Source: a virus. From it: a DNA stretch of 64,000 nucleotides. Positions 17,500 through 26,363 of this stretch are shown one piece after another. Each line of letters opens with the position of its first letter. The stretch's first letter is position 1. The position numbers were made by a program, and so were the translations under genes. The stretch covers positions 24,264 through 88,263 of IMG/VR virus record IMGVR_UViG_3300035212_001167; one strand, 5' to 3'. The notes under the pieces are model-generated. The model searched no databases and was not told where the DNA came from. It worked only from the letters and a program-made list of their open reading frames with translations.

Positions 17500-18999
17500 A
17501 TGATAACAATAATTTATTCAACCCATAAAGACGAAACTTATAATAACAAATTTAAACAACATTTGTTACAAACTGTTGGATTAAAACATGTTCAGATTTT
17601 AGAGTTTCAGAACAATAATCAATACAGTTTGGCTGAGGTATATAACAAAGGTATATCACAATCAATTTATGATATTGTGGTTTGTTGTCATAACGACATC
17701 AAATTAGAAAATAATTGGGGTAAGAAATTATTTAAAGATTTCGAAAATAACCCTGATTACGGAATCATTGGGAAGGCAGGGTCAACATATTTTCCTGAAT
17801 CAGGAGTCTATTGGGAACGAATGGCTCAAACAATGGTTGGTCATGTATATCACCAACCTGAGGGTCGTAAAAAATGGGTTAATAAGTATTCCGCAAAATT
17901 AGATGAATTAACACCAGTAGTGACTATTGATGGTTTATTCATTTCATTCGATAAAACAAAAATAAAACATAATTTTAATGAGACTATTGGTAAGTTTCAT
18001 TTTTATGACCACCCATTCTGTTTAAGTAATTATTTAGACGGGGTAAAAATTGGGGTTACATTTTCTTTTGATATTACCCACCAATCAGTTGGACGACCAA
18101 ATGAGGAATTTTTTGAAAGTAAAACTAAATTTTTAGAGAAGTTCTCGTCTAAATTGCCATTAGACTTAAAACCAAACAGTATTTACGTTCCTAAAATAAA
18201 CGAAAAACCAACTAAAAATATTGGTAAAGTTTCGGTAATTATACCAACAAAAGATAAGTTCGAATTAATAAGTGAATGTATTCTATCTTTTTACGAACAT
18301 TGTAACCCTAATTTATTTGACATTTTTATCGCCGACACTGGGTCAACTGATGAAAATAAAGAAAAACTTAAATCATTTATTTCTGATTATAATAATATTA
18401 AATTAATTGAATATGATTATTATAATTTTGCAAAAATTAATAATGATGTGGTTAAAAACCATCTAAATAACACTCACGAATATTTGTTATTTTGTAATAA
18501 TGATATTAAATTATTAAACAACGTTATTTATGGTATGTTAAAAATATTCAAAACAACTCCAAAAGTTGGTACTGTCGGTTGTCGTCTACATTATTTAGAT
18601 AATACCGTACAACATGATGGTATGGTAATTTATATTCATAACAATATAATACAATTAACACATTCGGGATTAAAAGGATATTATACTTATACACCATCAA
18701 TAAAAAAAGTATTGGGGTCTACTGCAGCTCTATTAATGATTAATAAAACCATATTTGAAAAGTGTGGTTATTTTAACGAAAATTATCAAACTTGTTTAGA
18801 GGATGCGGAATTAAACATCAAATGTCTTTCATTAGGTCTAAATAATTATTATGACGGTAATTTAGTTGCTTATCACTATGAGAGTCAAACCAGAGGAGAT
18901 AATGATGATAATTACCGTCAAGATTACATTAACACTTTTTATCCTTTTATGATTAAAAACGAAAACAATATTAAACCTTTTATATTTAAATTAAACTAA
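17500..18999 (+). CDS. Two-domain family 2 glycosyltransferase
   Basis: 499 aa. The first GT-A-like domain (1-235) has IVVCCHNDIKLENNWG with a D-x-K/D-type metal site and GIIGKAG. The second (243-490) is a classical GT2: VSVIIPTKDKFELISECILSF, IFIADTGSTDENKEKL, LLFCNNDIKLLNN and YFNENYQTCLEDAELNIKCLSLG, the acceptor-side ED-x-D/E-like motif. Two catalytic domains in one chain suggest that it adds two sugars in succession. It shares a base with the next start codon (TAATG). Confidence 0.85.
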   Translation: MITIIYSTHKDETYNNKFKQHLLQTVGLKHVQILEFQNNNQYSLAEVYNKGISQSIYDIVVCCHNDIKLENNWGKKLFKDFENNPDYGIIGKAGSTYFPESGVYWERMAQTMVGHVYHQPEGRKKWVNKYSAKLDELTPVVTIDGLFISFDKTKIKHNFNETIGKFHFYDHPFCLSNYLDGVKIGVTFSFDITHQSVGRPNEEFFESKTKFLEKFSSKLPLDLKPNSIYVPKINEKPTKNIGKVSVIIPTKDKFELISECILSFYEHCNPNLFDIFIADTGSTDENKEKLKSFISDYNNIKLIEYDYYNFAKINNDVVKNHLNNTHEYLLFCNNDIKLLNNVIYGMLKIFKTTPKVGTVGCRLHYLDNTVQHDGMVIYIHNNIIQLTHSGLKGYYTYTPSIKKVLGSTAALLMINKTIFEKCGYFNENYQTCLEDAELNIKCLSLGLNNYYDGNLVAYHYESQTRGDNDDNYRQDYINTFYPFMIKNENNIKPFIFKLN

Positions 19000-19628
19000 T
19001 GGCACAAGGAATTTACCAAATAACAGAAAATTTTGAAACTAAACTATCCGAATATACAGGTGCGAAGTACGTTGTAACAGTGGATAATCAAAGTAACGCA
19101 TTATTCTTATCACTAATGTATGAGAATATTAAAGGTATGGAAATTGAGATTCCATCCAGAACATACCCATCGGTACCATGTGAGATTATTCATGCGGGAG
19201 GTAAGGTTAAATTTACCCCTGTTGAGGGTAAAACTATAAAAGGTGCGTACCAGTTGTCCCCAACAAAAGTTTGGGATTCGGCACTTAGGTTTACTAGTAA
19301 TATGTACATACCTAACACTCATATGTGTATCTCATTCACAGGACCATACAAACACTTTAAACTGTCTAAGGGTGGTGCAATTTTAACAGACGACTATGAT
19401 GCGTATCTTTGGTTCAAACGAGCAAGATATAGTGGGAGAAGAGAATGTTCATACCATGACGACCATTTTGATATGTTAGGTTGGAATTTTTATATGATGC
19501 CCGAATTAGCCGCGAGAGGTTATTTATTAATGAATCAGTTCTATAATATGGATGGGACTCCAAAACATAATGAGGATTTAGAATTACCTTATCCAGATTT
19601 ATCAAATTTTAAAATATATCAACAATGA
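18999..19628 (+). CDS. Short DegT/DnrJ/EryC1-like aminotransferase-fold protein
   Basis: 209 aa, little more than half the usual length (about 370). YTGAKYVVTVDNQSNALFLSL matches the PLP-phosphate loop, IPSRTYPSVPCEIIHAGGKVKF the following strand-turn segment, and SFTGPYKHFKLSKGGAILTDD the region of the PLP lysine and GEGG loop. The C-terminal small domain is largely missing, so it may be a minimal or inactive variant, or act with a host partner. Family members aminate keto-sugars. It overlaps the methyltransferase gene by 4 nt. Confidence 0.65.
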   Translation: MAQGIYQITENFETKLSEYTGAKYVVTVDNQSNALFLSLMYENIKGMEIEIPSRTYPSVPCEIIHAGGKVKFTPVEGKTIKGAYQLSPTKVWDSALRFTSNMYIPNTHMCISFTGPYKHFKLSKGGAILTDDYDAYLWFKRARYSGRRECSYHDDHFDMLGWNFYMMPELAARGYLLMNQFYNMDGTPKHNEDLELPYPDLSNFKIYQQ

Positions 19629-20242
19629 AAAATTACAAATTTACAGAAGAATGGTTTACCAACGATGGGTTATCCGTATTAAATAATTTAGACCCAACAA
19701 AAGAAATTCATATCCTTGAGATAGGTTGTTTTGAGGGTAAATCCACTATTTGGTTTTTAGATAATATTTTACAAAACGACAAATCAACGATAACTTGTGT
19801 CGACCCATGGACTAATTTTAGTCAAGATAATAATAGTTTAAATTCTTACTTTAAAGATAACGCTGAATGGTTATTAAGTGAAAGAAAAACTAAAGAAATG
19901 TTTTTACATAATATTAATGAAAGTACAAACGCCAATAAGGTAATCGTTAGGGAAGGTCTTTCAAATAAAGTCTTACCATTTTTAATTACTGAAGGAAAAA
20001 TGTACGATATAATTTTTATTGACGGTAATCATACCGCACCATATGTTATGATGGATGCGATTATGTCATGGGAATTATTAAATGATAATGGTATTATTAT
20101 TTTTGACGATTACTTATGGGAAATGAGTCGGCCAACAAACTTAAGACCGAAAGAATCTGTAGACTATTTTATGTTAACCTTTTCTGACTATATTACCGAA
20201 TTACATTCAAATTACCGTAAAATAATTAAAAAAATAAAATAA
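19625..20242 (+). CDS. Class I SAM-dependent methyltransferase
   Basis: 205 aa. IHILEIGCFEGKSTIWFLDN (about 28-47) is motif I with the E/D-x-G-x-x-x-G SAM loop, ITCVDPWTNF the acidic strand-2 end, YDIIFIDGNHTAPYVMMDAI motif IV, and LLNDNGIIIFDDYLWE the following strand. The arrangement resembles the Methyltransf_24 group often found in surface-polysaccharide clusters. Sugar methylation is the likely job; the acceptor is unknown. Confidence 0.8.
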   Translation: MKNYKFTEEWFTNDGLSVLNNLDPTKEIHILEIGCFEGKSTIWFLDNILQNDKSTITCVDPWTNFSQDNNSLNSYFKDNAEWLLSERKTKEMFLHNINESTNANKVIVREGLSNKVLPFLITEGKMYDIIFIDGNHTAPYVMMDAIMSWELLNDNGIIIFDDYLWEMSRPTNLRPKESVDYFMLTFSDYITELHSNYRKIIKKIK

Positions 20243-20329
20243 AAAAATCGAGAATAGGTACAGGTGAGTTTGGAAGGAAAGTGAGTAATAATCTTTCTTT
20301 ACTGTCTATAAAAATTAATTAAAATAACT

Positions 20330-20887
20330 ATGTTTTATACTAAAGAAGAATTAAAATTAATTGGATTTAAATCAATTGGGGAAAATGTTTTGATTTCAAA
20401 CAAATGTTCAATTTACAATCCACGGAACATATCGATAGGTAACAATGTTAGAATTGATGATTTTTGTGTGATTAGCGCTGGTGAAGGTGGAATTAAAATA
20501 GGTAACTATGTTCACATTGCCGTTTTTTGTAGTTTAATCGGGAACGGTAAAATAACACTTGACGATTTTTCAGGATTATCATCAAGAGTATCAATATACA
20601 GTTCAACTGATGATTATAGTGGTAATTTTTTAACAAATCCAACAGTAAGTAAAGAATACACTAATGTTATATCAGGTGATGTTAGGTTAGGTAAACACGT
20701 TATTGTTGGTGCGGGGAGTGTGATATTACCAAATGTTAATATTGATGACCATAGTTCTGTTGGTTCGTTATCATTAGTGACTAAAGATGTTGAAAAGTCT
20801 AAAATTGTTGTTGGTATACCATCTAAGGTCATAAAAAATAGAGAAAATAATTTATACAGTTTAGAATGCGAGTTTCTGAAAAAATAA
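20330..20887 (+). CDS. Hexapeptide-repeat acyltransferase (left-handed beta-helix)
   Basis: 185 aa. Repeated hexapeptide units such as ISIGNNVRIDDFCVIS, IKIGNYVHIAVFCSLIG, VRLGKHVIVGAGSVILPNVNI and SSVGSLSLVTKDV form a left-handed beta-helix as in maltose/galactoside O-acetyltransferases; it ends with the usual IVVGIPSKVIKNR. The His in NYVHIAVF is a candidate catalytic base. It likely O- or N-acetylates a sugar. Its 3' end overlaps the MaoC-like gene by 22 nt, so the two are probably co-translated. Confidence 0.85.
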   Translation: MFYTKEELKLIGFKSIGENVLISNKCSIYNPRNISIGNNVRIDDFCVISAGEGGIKIGNYVHIAVFCSLIGNGKITLDDFSGLSSRVSIYSSTDDYSGNFLTNPTVSKEYTNVISGDVRLGKHVIVGAGSVILPNVNIDDHSSVGSLSLVTKDVEKSKIVVGIPSKVIKNRENNLYSLECEFLKK

Positions 20888-21234
20888 CTATAACAGATAA
20901 AATGGTGAGGGATTTTTCCGAACTGTCTGGAGATAAAAATCCAATCCACTTAGATGATGAGTATTCCAAAAATAGTATATTTGGAAAAAGAATTGCACAT
21001 GGAATGTTATTATCTTCCTTTTTTTCTAAGATAATTGCAACCTATTACCCTGGTGAAGGTTCAATATATTTAAAACAAGATTTAAATTTTAAAAACCCTT
21101 GTTACATTAATGATGAGATTGAAATTGTGATTGAGTTAGACAAAAAAGAAAATAATAAGTATTTTTTAAAAACAAAAATAATAAGAGACGATGTAGAAAT
21201 TATTGATGGTAATGCGATAGTTTTAAAAAAATAA
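20866..21234 (+). CDS. MaoC-like hot-dog-fold hydratase/dehydratase
   Basis: 122 aa, typical for a single hot-dog domain. FSELSGDKNPIHLDDEYSKN followed by FGKRIAHGMLLSSFFS is the MaoC/R-specific enoyl-CoA hydratase signature, with the Asp/His catalytic pair in SGDKNPIH and the H-G-M helix. Relatives hydrate enoyl-CoA thioesters. Coupling by 22-nt overlap to an acyltransferase suggests it makes or modifies the acyl group used there, for example a 3-hydroxyacyl; this is inference. The family is unexpected in a phage genome. Confidence 0.8.
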   Translation: MRVSEKITITDKMVRDFSELSGDKNPIHLDDEYSKNSIFGKRIAHGMLLSSFFSKIIATYYPGEGSIYLKQDLNFKNPCYINDEIEIVIELDKKENNKYFLKTKIIRDDVEIIDGNAIVLKK

Positions 21235-21252
21235 AGTAAAAACTAAATAATC

Positions 21253-21963
21253 ATGAAACTATCAATTATAATATCAACATACCAAAGAACAGATAACTCA
21301 ACACCTTTTTACTTAAAAAGAGCGTTAGATTGTGTTTTTAATCAAACTCATGAAGATTTTAAAGTTTACGTTATTGGAGACAAGTACGAAGATAATGAAG
21401 AGTTTATTAACATATGTAAAAGTTACGATAAAGATAAACTCTATTTTGAAAACCTCCCGTTTGCTAAAGAAAGGGACCGTTATGGTAAAGGGTATGCTCT
21501 TTGGTCTTACGGTGGTGTTAACGCGGTTAACTACGGAATTGATAAATCATTAGACGATGGAAACTATTATATTTGTCATTTGGACCATGACGACGTATGG
21601 GAACCAAATCATTTAGAAGTAATTAATAAATGTCTATTAAATACAAACGCCGATTGGGTTTGTACTAAGTCAACTTACTTGTCACCAGAAAAAACTATGC
21701 CAAAAATAATTGGTATCGAAAATCATTATATTAATTTTCTACCAAGTTATGCGACATTAATCCATTCTTCAGTATGTATGAATTTTAATACAATACCATT
21801 TAAATATCGTGATTTATTTGATGAAACAGGGGTTGTTGGGTTACCCTCTGATGGTGAATTATGGAATAGATGTAGAGAACATATATTAAAAAATAACTTA
21901 AAAAGTTATTTAATTAACTCAATAACCTGTCACCATGATGAAGAAGGATTTGAAAGAAATTGA
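21253..21963 (+). CDS. Family 2 glycosyltransferase
   Basis: 236 aa. MKLSIIISTYQRTD...LKRALDCVFNQTHEDFKVYVIGDKYED is the GT2 nucleotide-binding start, and YYICHLDHDDVWEPNHLEVI carries the D-x-D metal site (DHDD). CHHDEEGFERN at the end gives a further His/Asp pair. Single GT-A domain without membrane segments, so a soluble transferase, probably part of the same pathway as its neighbours. Confidence 0.85.
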   Translation: MKLSIIISTYQRTDNSTPFYLKRALDCVFNQTHEDFKVYVIGDKYEDNEEFINICKSYDKDKLYFENLPFAKERDRYGKGYALWSYGGVNAVNYGIDKSLDDGNYYICHLDHDDVWEPNHLEVINKCLLNTNADWVCTKSTYLSPEKTMPKIIGIENHYINFLPSYATLIHSSVCMNFNTIPFKYRDLFDETGVVGLPSDGELWNRCREHILKNNLKSYLINSITCHHDEEGFERN

Positions 21964-22022
21964 TTTACATAAACAGTAACTAAAGTATATTTTAAAAAAC
22001 AATTAACATTTAAGTTTTTAAC

Positions 22023-22760
22023 ATGACAGAAAGAAAAAAAAGAAGTACAGTACCACCAAAACCAGTTGATGAGTACAAACCAAGACTAACAAAAAAAGAA
22101 TTAATATCACAAATCATAAAGAAAAAATCTAAAGAGAAGTTTCTTTCGGAAAGTCAAAGAAAGTATTATGACATTTTAACTAATAGTCAAATTACCATTT
22201 GTTCAGGACCTGCAGGTGTTGGTAAAAGTTACATAGCGATGAAAGCGGCGGTAGATTTACTCGCAGACCCTACAACACCTTATGAAAAAATCATTATTGT
22301 AAGACCCGCAGTTGAGGCCGAAGAAAAATTAGGTTCACTCCCTGGTAATGTTGAAGAGAAATTAGACCCTTACATTTTCCCATCGTATTATTTATTAAAT
22401 AAGATTATTGGTAAAGAAGCGAGAGAAAAATTAAAAGAGATTGAAGCTATCGAAGTTTTTGCATTGGCCTACATGAGAGGTATGAACATCGACAATTCAA
22501 TTCTACTATTCGAGGAGGCTCAGAACTCAACACCAAGTCAAATGAAATTATTATTAACAAGGATTGGGTTTAATTCTAAATTCTTCCTTTCAGGTGACTT
22601 AGAACAATTTGACCGACATAAAGATAAAACTCAGACAGGGTTGTGGGACGCACTACAAAAGTTTCAAAATATGGATGATATTGGAACATTCGAATTCAAA
22701 CCTGAAGATGTGGTTAGAAACCCATTAATTAGTAAAATCCTAAAAAGATACGAAAACTAA
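22023..22760 (+). CDS. phoH: PhoH-like ATPase
   Basis: 245 aa. Walker A GPAGVGKS at 62-69, Walker B-like ILLFEEAQN (Asp replaced by Glu), then TPSQMKLLLTRIGFNSKFFLSGDLEQ, the diagnostic PhoH stretch. PhoH proteins are RNA/DNA helicase-type ATPases common in T4-like marine and freshwater phages; their phage role is not settled. A basic N-terminal 50 residues precede the ATPase core. A strong terminator follows the gene. Confidence 0.95.
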   Translation: MTERKKRSTVPPKPVDEYKPRLTKKELISQIIKKKSKEKFLSESQRKYYDILTNSQITICSGPAGVGKSYIAMKAAVDLLADPTTPYEKIIIVRPAVEAEEKLGSLPGNVEEKLDPYIFPSYYLLNKIIGKEAREKLKEIEAIEVFALAYMRGMNIDNSILLFEEAQNSTPSQMKLLLTRIGFNSKFFLSGDLEQFDRHKDKTQTGLWDALQKFQNMDDIGTFEFKPEDVVRNPLISKILKRYEN

Positions 22761-22770
22761 AATAATTACG

Positions 22771-22816
22771 AACCCAATAAGTATAAATTCAATTTAATTT
22801 ACTTATTGGGTTTTTT
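22771..22816 (+). terminator. Intrinsic terminator after phoH
   Basis: Arms AACCCAATAAGTA and TACTTATTGGGTT around an AT-rich loop, then TTTTT. Confidence 0.85.
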
Positions 22817-22834
22817 ACATATTTTTTTACGTAT

Positions 22835-23431
22835 ATGAGAATAGGTATAGAAATTAATGGTGTTCTACGAAACACTTTAGACAAAATAGAACAAACTTAT
22901 CAAAAATTCATGATTGATAAGACTGACGGTATTGAGGAAGAAAACACCTTCAATTACGAGATAACAACACCTGTTGATAGTCTTGATTTAAAAAAACATT
23001 TTAGTTTTGAAAATGATGAGGAGTTATACTCATTCTTGTATGAAGAATTTCCTATGGAAATTTTTGGACATGCTCAATCAGCAGAATACTCAACATTTAA
23101 CGATTTAAATGAAATCTACTTAAAATTAAGAAATGAACATGATTTAATTATTATTTCTGACGAAATTAATAAATCAAAACCCGCTTCATTATTTTTCTTA
23201 TCTAAATTTGGATGCGAATTTGAAAAGGTAAAATTCTATAGTAATTTAACAATTAACTCTATGTGGGATGAAATTGATGTTTTACTTACCGCAAATCCCG
23301 CACTATTATTAGACCATCCATCAGATAAAACATTAATTAAATATGAAACAATTTATAACAATAATGTTGAATCGGAATACACAATAAACACAATCAAAGA
23401 ATTGGAAGATAAATTAAAAATTATTTTATAA
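22835..23431 (+). CDS. HAD-like protein lacking the nucleophile Asp
   Basis: 198 aa. The N-terminus MRIGIEINGVLRNTLDKIEQTYQKF aligns by pattern with the HAD motif I D-x-D-G-V-L-x-(D/N), but the nucleophile Asp is replaced (GIEINGVLRN). HDLIIISDEINKSKPASLFFLSKFG resembles the motif II strand and helix, and DVLLTANPALLLDHPSDK a degenerate motif IV. It is probably a non-catalytic HAD-fold protein; a 5'-nucleotidase-like origin is likely. Its stop overlaps the next start (TAATG). Confidence 0.55.
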   Translation: MRIGIEINGVLRNTLDKIEQTYQKFMIDKTDGIEEENTFNYEITTPVDSLDLKKHFSFENDEELYSFLYEEFPMEIFGHAQSAEYSTFNDLNEIYLKLRNEHDLIIISDEINKSKPASLFFLSKFGCEFEKVKFYSNLTINSMWDEIDVLLTANPALLLDHPSDKTLIKYETIYNNNVESEYTINTIKELEDKLKIIL

Positions 23432-23706
23432 TGTTAAAAATATTAGGAGAACATTACTATTTGGATTTAGATAAGATTGACGAATATATCCAAATAAAAC
23501 AAGAGCCGTCATCTTCTTCGGGTGAAACCGATAGTACACAAATTAATATCGTAAAATACGAAACGATTAAACTCATGTTAGATGTTATTATGGATGATGG
23601 AGATGAAGTCGACGAAACTTTAGCAGGTAAAGGGTCAGAGATTACAATTCCATTTAAATTAGCCTTTAACACACTTTTAAATAAAAAATTACTAAATAAA
23701 TACTAA
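23431..23706 (+). CDS. Small acidic hypothetical protein
   Basis: 91 aa, not recognised. Acidic middle (MDDGDEVDETLAGKGSE) with a helical C-terminus (IPFKLAFNTLLNKKLLNKY). Translationally coupled to the HAD-like gene before it and 4 nt from the glycosyltransferase after it. Confidence 0.55.
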   Translation: MLKILGEHYYLDLDKIDEYIQIKQEPSSSSGETDSTQINIVKYETIKLMLDVIMDDGDEVDETLAGKGSEITIPFKLAFNTLLNKKLLNKY

Positions 23707-23710
23707 TACA

Positions 23711-24775
23711 ATGAATAAAGAACAAATTTCAAAATTAGAACAGTCAGTTCAAAACATGAAAGATAAGAAATCAAGAATCTATCTTTTAGTTCAGGATACT
23801 AAGGGTAATGCCAAAGCATCAATCGCCTACATTTATAATTTAGGAATGGCATTATTAAACGAAGGATATAACCCAATCATTTTACATGAGAAACCTGATT
23901 ATACAGGAGTATCAGGATGGTTAGGTGAATCATACATGACATCATTACCTCATAAATCTATCGAAGGTCAAAACTTAGAGGTTTCACCTGAAGATTTTAT
24001 TGTTATCCCTGAATTATACGGATTTGTAATGAGTCAAATCGCTAAATTACCTTGTGGTAAAATTGTGTTATGTCAAGCTTATGACCACGTATTGGAAACA
24101 TTACAACCAGGTCAATCTTGGTCACAATTAGGGTTTTACAAATGTATTACTACATCAGAAACCCAAATGGAGTTTTTAGAAAACTTAATGAAAGGTATTT
24201 CTTATGATGTTTTAAAACCATTCATTTCGGAATCATTCACCAAACAAACATTACCACCAAAACCAATTGTTGCAGTCCATTCAAGAGACCAAAGAGATTC
24301 GGTTAATTTAATTAAATCTTTCTACATAAAATTCCCTCAATATAGATGGGTCACTTTTAGAGATATGAGAGGTTTATCCGAAGAAGAATTTTCTAAATCA
24401 TTAAAAGAAAGTTTCTTATCTGTATGGATTGATGAAACAAGTGCTTATGGTACATTCCCATTAGAATCAATGACTTGCGGGGTACCTGTTTTAGGTTTAA
24501 CACCAAACTTACTACCATCTTGGATGTCAGAGGATAATGGTATATGGATTAACAATAAAAATCAAATGGTTGATTTTGTTGCTGACTTCTTACAAAATTG
24601 GTTGGAGGACAATGTTAACCCTAATTTATATGAGGAAATGATTAAAACAGTTGAGAATTTACCAACAAAAAAAGAATTCAATGAGGTTTCGGTAAAATTA
24701 TTTACTGATTATATTAACACAAGATTTGCCTCATTTCAAGAACAATTAACTAAACTAGAAACTATCGAAGAGTAA
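23711..24775 (+). CDS. Glycosyltransferase, GT-B fold (GT4-like)
   Basis: 354 aa. The N-terminal Rossmann half includes SRIYLLVQDTKGNAKASIAYIYNLG and GYNPIILHEKPDYTG. The C-terminal half has KPIVAVHSRDQRDSVNLIKSFYIKFPQYRWVTF and SVWIDETSAYGTFPLESMTCGVPVLGLTPN, the GT4 donor site with the E...C-G-x-P-V-L signature. Soluble cytosolic transferase. Its stop is 1 nt before the following GT2 gene. Confidence 0.8.
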   Translation: MNKEQISKLEQSVQNMKDKKSRIYLLVQDTKGNAKASIAYIYNLGMALLNEGYNPIILHEKPDYTGVSGWLGESYMTSLPHKSIEGQNLEVSPEDFIVIPELYGFVMSQIAKLPCGKIVLCQAYDHVLETLQPGQSWSQLGFYKCITTSETQMEFLENLMKGISYDVLKPFISESFTKQTLPPKPIVAVHSRDQRDSVNLIKSFYIKFPQYRWVTFRDMRGLSEEEFSKSLKESFLSVWIDETSAYGTFPLESMTCGVPVLGLTPNLLPSWMSEDNGIWINNKNQMVDFVADFLQNWLEDNVNPNLYEEMIKTVENLPTKKEFNEVSVKLFTDYINTRFASFQEQLTKLETIEE

Positions 24776-24776
24776 T

Positions 24777-25589
24777 ATGGAAAACACACAAAAATTTGAC
24801 GTATCGGTTATTTTACCAATTAAGTCAGGAAAAGCAAACGGATTTACTGAATATTTTGAAAAATGTATTGAGTCATTAAAAAATCAAAAAGTTGGTATCA
24901 ATGAATTAATTATAGTTCACACTAACGAAACACATATTGTAGATTACTTAAATCAATTTGATTTTGGTACTTTAAATGTAGTTAAAGTTGCGTGGACAAA
25001 AGACGCTAACTACGCATCACAAATAAATCATGGTGTGAGGTCGGCAAAATCTAAATGGGTTTCTCTATTTGAGTTTGACGATGAGTATTCAAGTATTTGG
25101 TTTAAAAACGTTGAGGTCTACGCTAACTCATATCCTGATGTTGACGCATTCTTACCTATCGTTGTTGATACAGACCAAACAGGTAAATTTGCAGGATTTA
25201 CAAATGAGGCAACATTCGCAGCAAACTTCACACCAGAAATGGGTATTTTAACTCATGAAACTTTATTAGAATATCAGAATTTTCAAACTTCAGGTATGGT
25301 TATTAAAACATCATCTTTTATTGATTTTGGTTTAATTAAACCATCATTCAAATTAACATTTGGATATGAATTTTTCTTAAGAATGACACATAACTCAGTT
25401 AAGATTATGTCAATACCTAAGATTGGGTATAAACATGTTAACTTGAGAGACGGGTCTATTTTTTGGAATTATAAAAATGGTGACGATAGATTAACGGAAG
25501 GTGAAGTAAGATTTTGGATTGACTCGGCCAAAAAAGAATACTTTTTTATTAACGACAGGGCCATAAAGTATGAACCCCAAACAGTTTAA
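24777..25589 (+). CDS. Family 2 glycosyltransferase-like protein
   Basis: 270 aa. FDVSVILPIKSGKANGFTEYFEKCIESLKNQ is the GT2 opening, followed by WVSLFEFDDEYSSIWFKNVEVY with the D-D metal motif and FGYEFFLRMTHNS in the acceptor region. It shares its last base with the ATG of the late sigma factor, so the glycan cluster reads directly into the late regulator gene. Confidence 0.75.
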   Translation: MENTQKFDVSVILPIKSGKANGFTEYFEKCIESLKNQKVGINELIIVHTNETHIVDYLNQFDFGTLNVVKVAWTKDANYASQINHGVRSAKSKWVSLFEFDDEYSSIWFKNVEVYANSYPDVDAFLPIVVDTDQTGKFAGFTNEATFAANFTPEMGILTHETLLEYQNFQTSGMVIKTSSFIDFGLIKPSFKLTFGYEFFLRMTHNSVKIMSIPKIGYKHVNLRDGSIFWNYKNGDDRLTEGEVRFWIDSAKKEYFFINDRAIKYEPQTV

Positions 25590-26338
25590 TGACAGAAATT
25601 ATTAATTTAACAGGAAACACCAATGTTGAGTTAAAAAAGAAAGGTAGAAAACCAACACAATTAAATTATTTTGATGTTCCCGAAGAGCAGGCCGTTGTTA
25701 GATTTTTAGAATCAACCTCCTACGAAGAACGAAATAAAATTTATAATGATTTTTTAAAAAAACCTTTAGATAAGATGATATCTTCGATAATTCGAAGATA
25801 CAAATTATATAGAAAAGACATGGACTTTACGGAGATACATGTAGACACTCACTCATTCTTAATGACAAAAATTGAAAAGTTTAAACCCTCTAGAGAGAAA
25901 AAAGCTTATTCATATTTTGGTACAATCTGTAAGAATTATCTTATGGGTCAAATTATTAAGGACCAAAAAGAAACTAACCGAAAAATATCATATGAAGATA
26001 TCTCAACGAGTATAGAAAATAACCCTAACTTTTCTTACAGTATAGAAAAAGAAGGTATTGATTCAGAAAAAGTAATTAAAAACTTTTTACTTGAGTTAGA
26101 TAATTTGCTAGAAAATGAGAGTTTATCGGAAAACGAAATCAAACTAGGTCATGCGTTACATGACCTTTTTGAGAATTATGAATCTATTTTTATCGGTAAC
26201 GATAATAATAAATTTAATAAAAATATTATACTACTCTCATTAAGGGAAATGACTAATTTGTCAACCAAAGAAATTAGGGGGTCAATGAAGAAATACAAAA
26301 CAATGTATTATACTTTAGTGGAGAATATGGTTAAATAA
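25589..26338 (+). CDS. T4 gp55-like late sigma factor
   Basis: 249 aa. The segment FDVPEEQAVVRFLESTSYEERNKIYNDFLKKPLDKMI...IIRRYKLY...HSFLMTKIEKFKPSREKKAYSYFGTICKNYLMGQIIK is the sigma-70 region 2-like pattern of T4 gp55 and its relatives in marine T4-like phages (PSREKKAYSYFGTICKNYL is especially characteristic). The C-terminal helical part lacks a clear sigma region 4. It should direct host RNA polymerase to late promoters, probably the TATTTAT motif found before most virion genes here. Confidence 0.75.
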   Translation: MTEIINLTGNTNVELKKKGRKPTQLNYFDVPEEQAVVRFLESTSYEERNKIYNDFLKKPLDKMISSIIRRYKLYRKDMDFTEIHVDTHSFLMTKIEKFKPSREKKAYSYFGTICKNYLMGQIIKDQKETNRKISYEDISTSIENNPNFSYSIEKEGIDSEKVIKNFLLELDNLLENESLSENEIKLGHALHDLFENYESIFIGNDNNKFNKNIILLSLREMTNLSTKEIRGSMKKYKTMYYTLVENMVK

Positions 26339-26352
26339 AATTTTATAGTTAA

Positions 26353-26359
26353 TATTTAT
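26353..26359 (+). promoter_or_regulatory. TATTTAT motif 4 nt before the 125-aa gene
   Basis: Reads TTAATATTTATTGTAATG; first late-type motif downstream of the sigma factor gene. Confidence 0.55.
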
Positions 26360-26363
26360 TGTA

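Noticed and set aside
20243-20329. 87-nt gap in the glycan cluster as a possible regulatory RNA
   Set aside because: Only a weak hairpin (GAAAG...CTTTC) and no promoter or terminator; nothing that can be supported.
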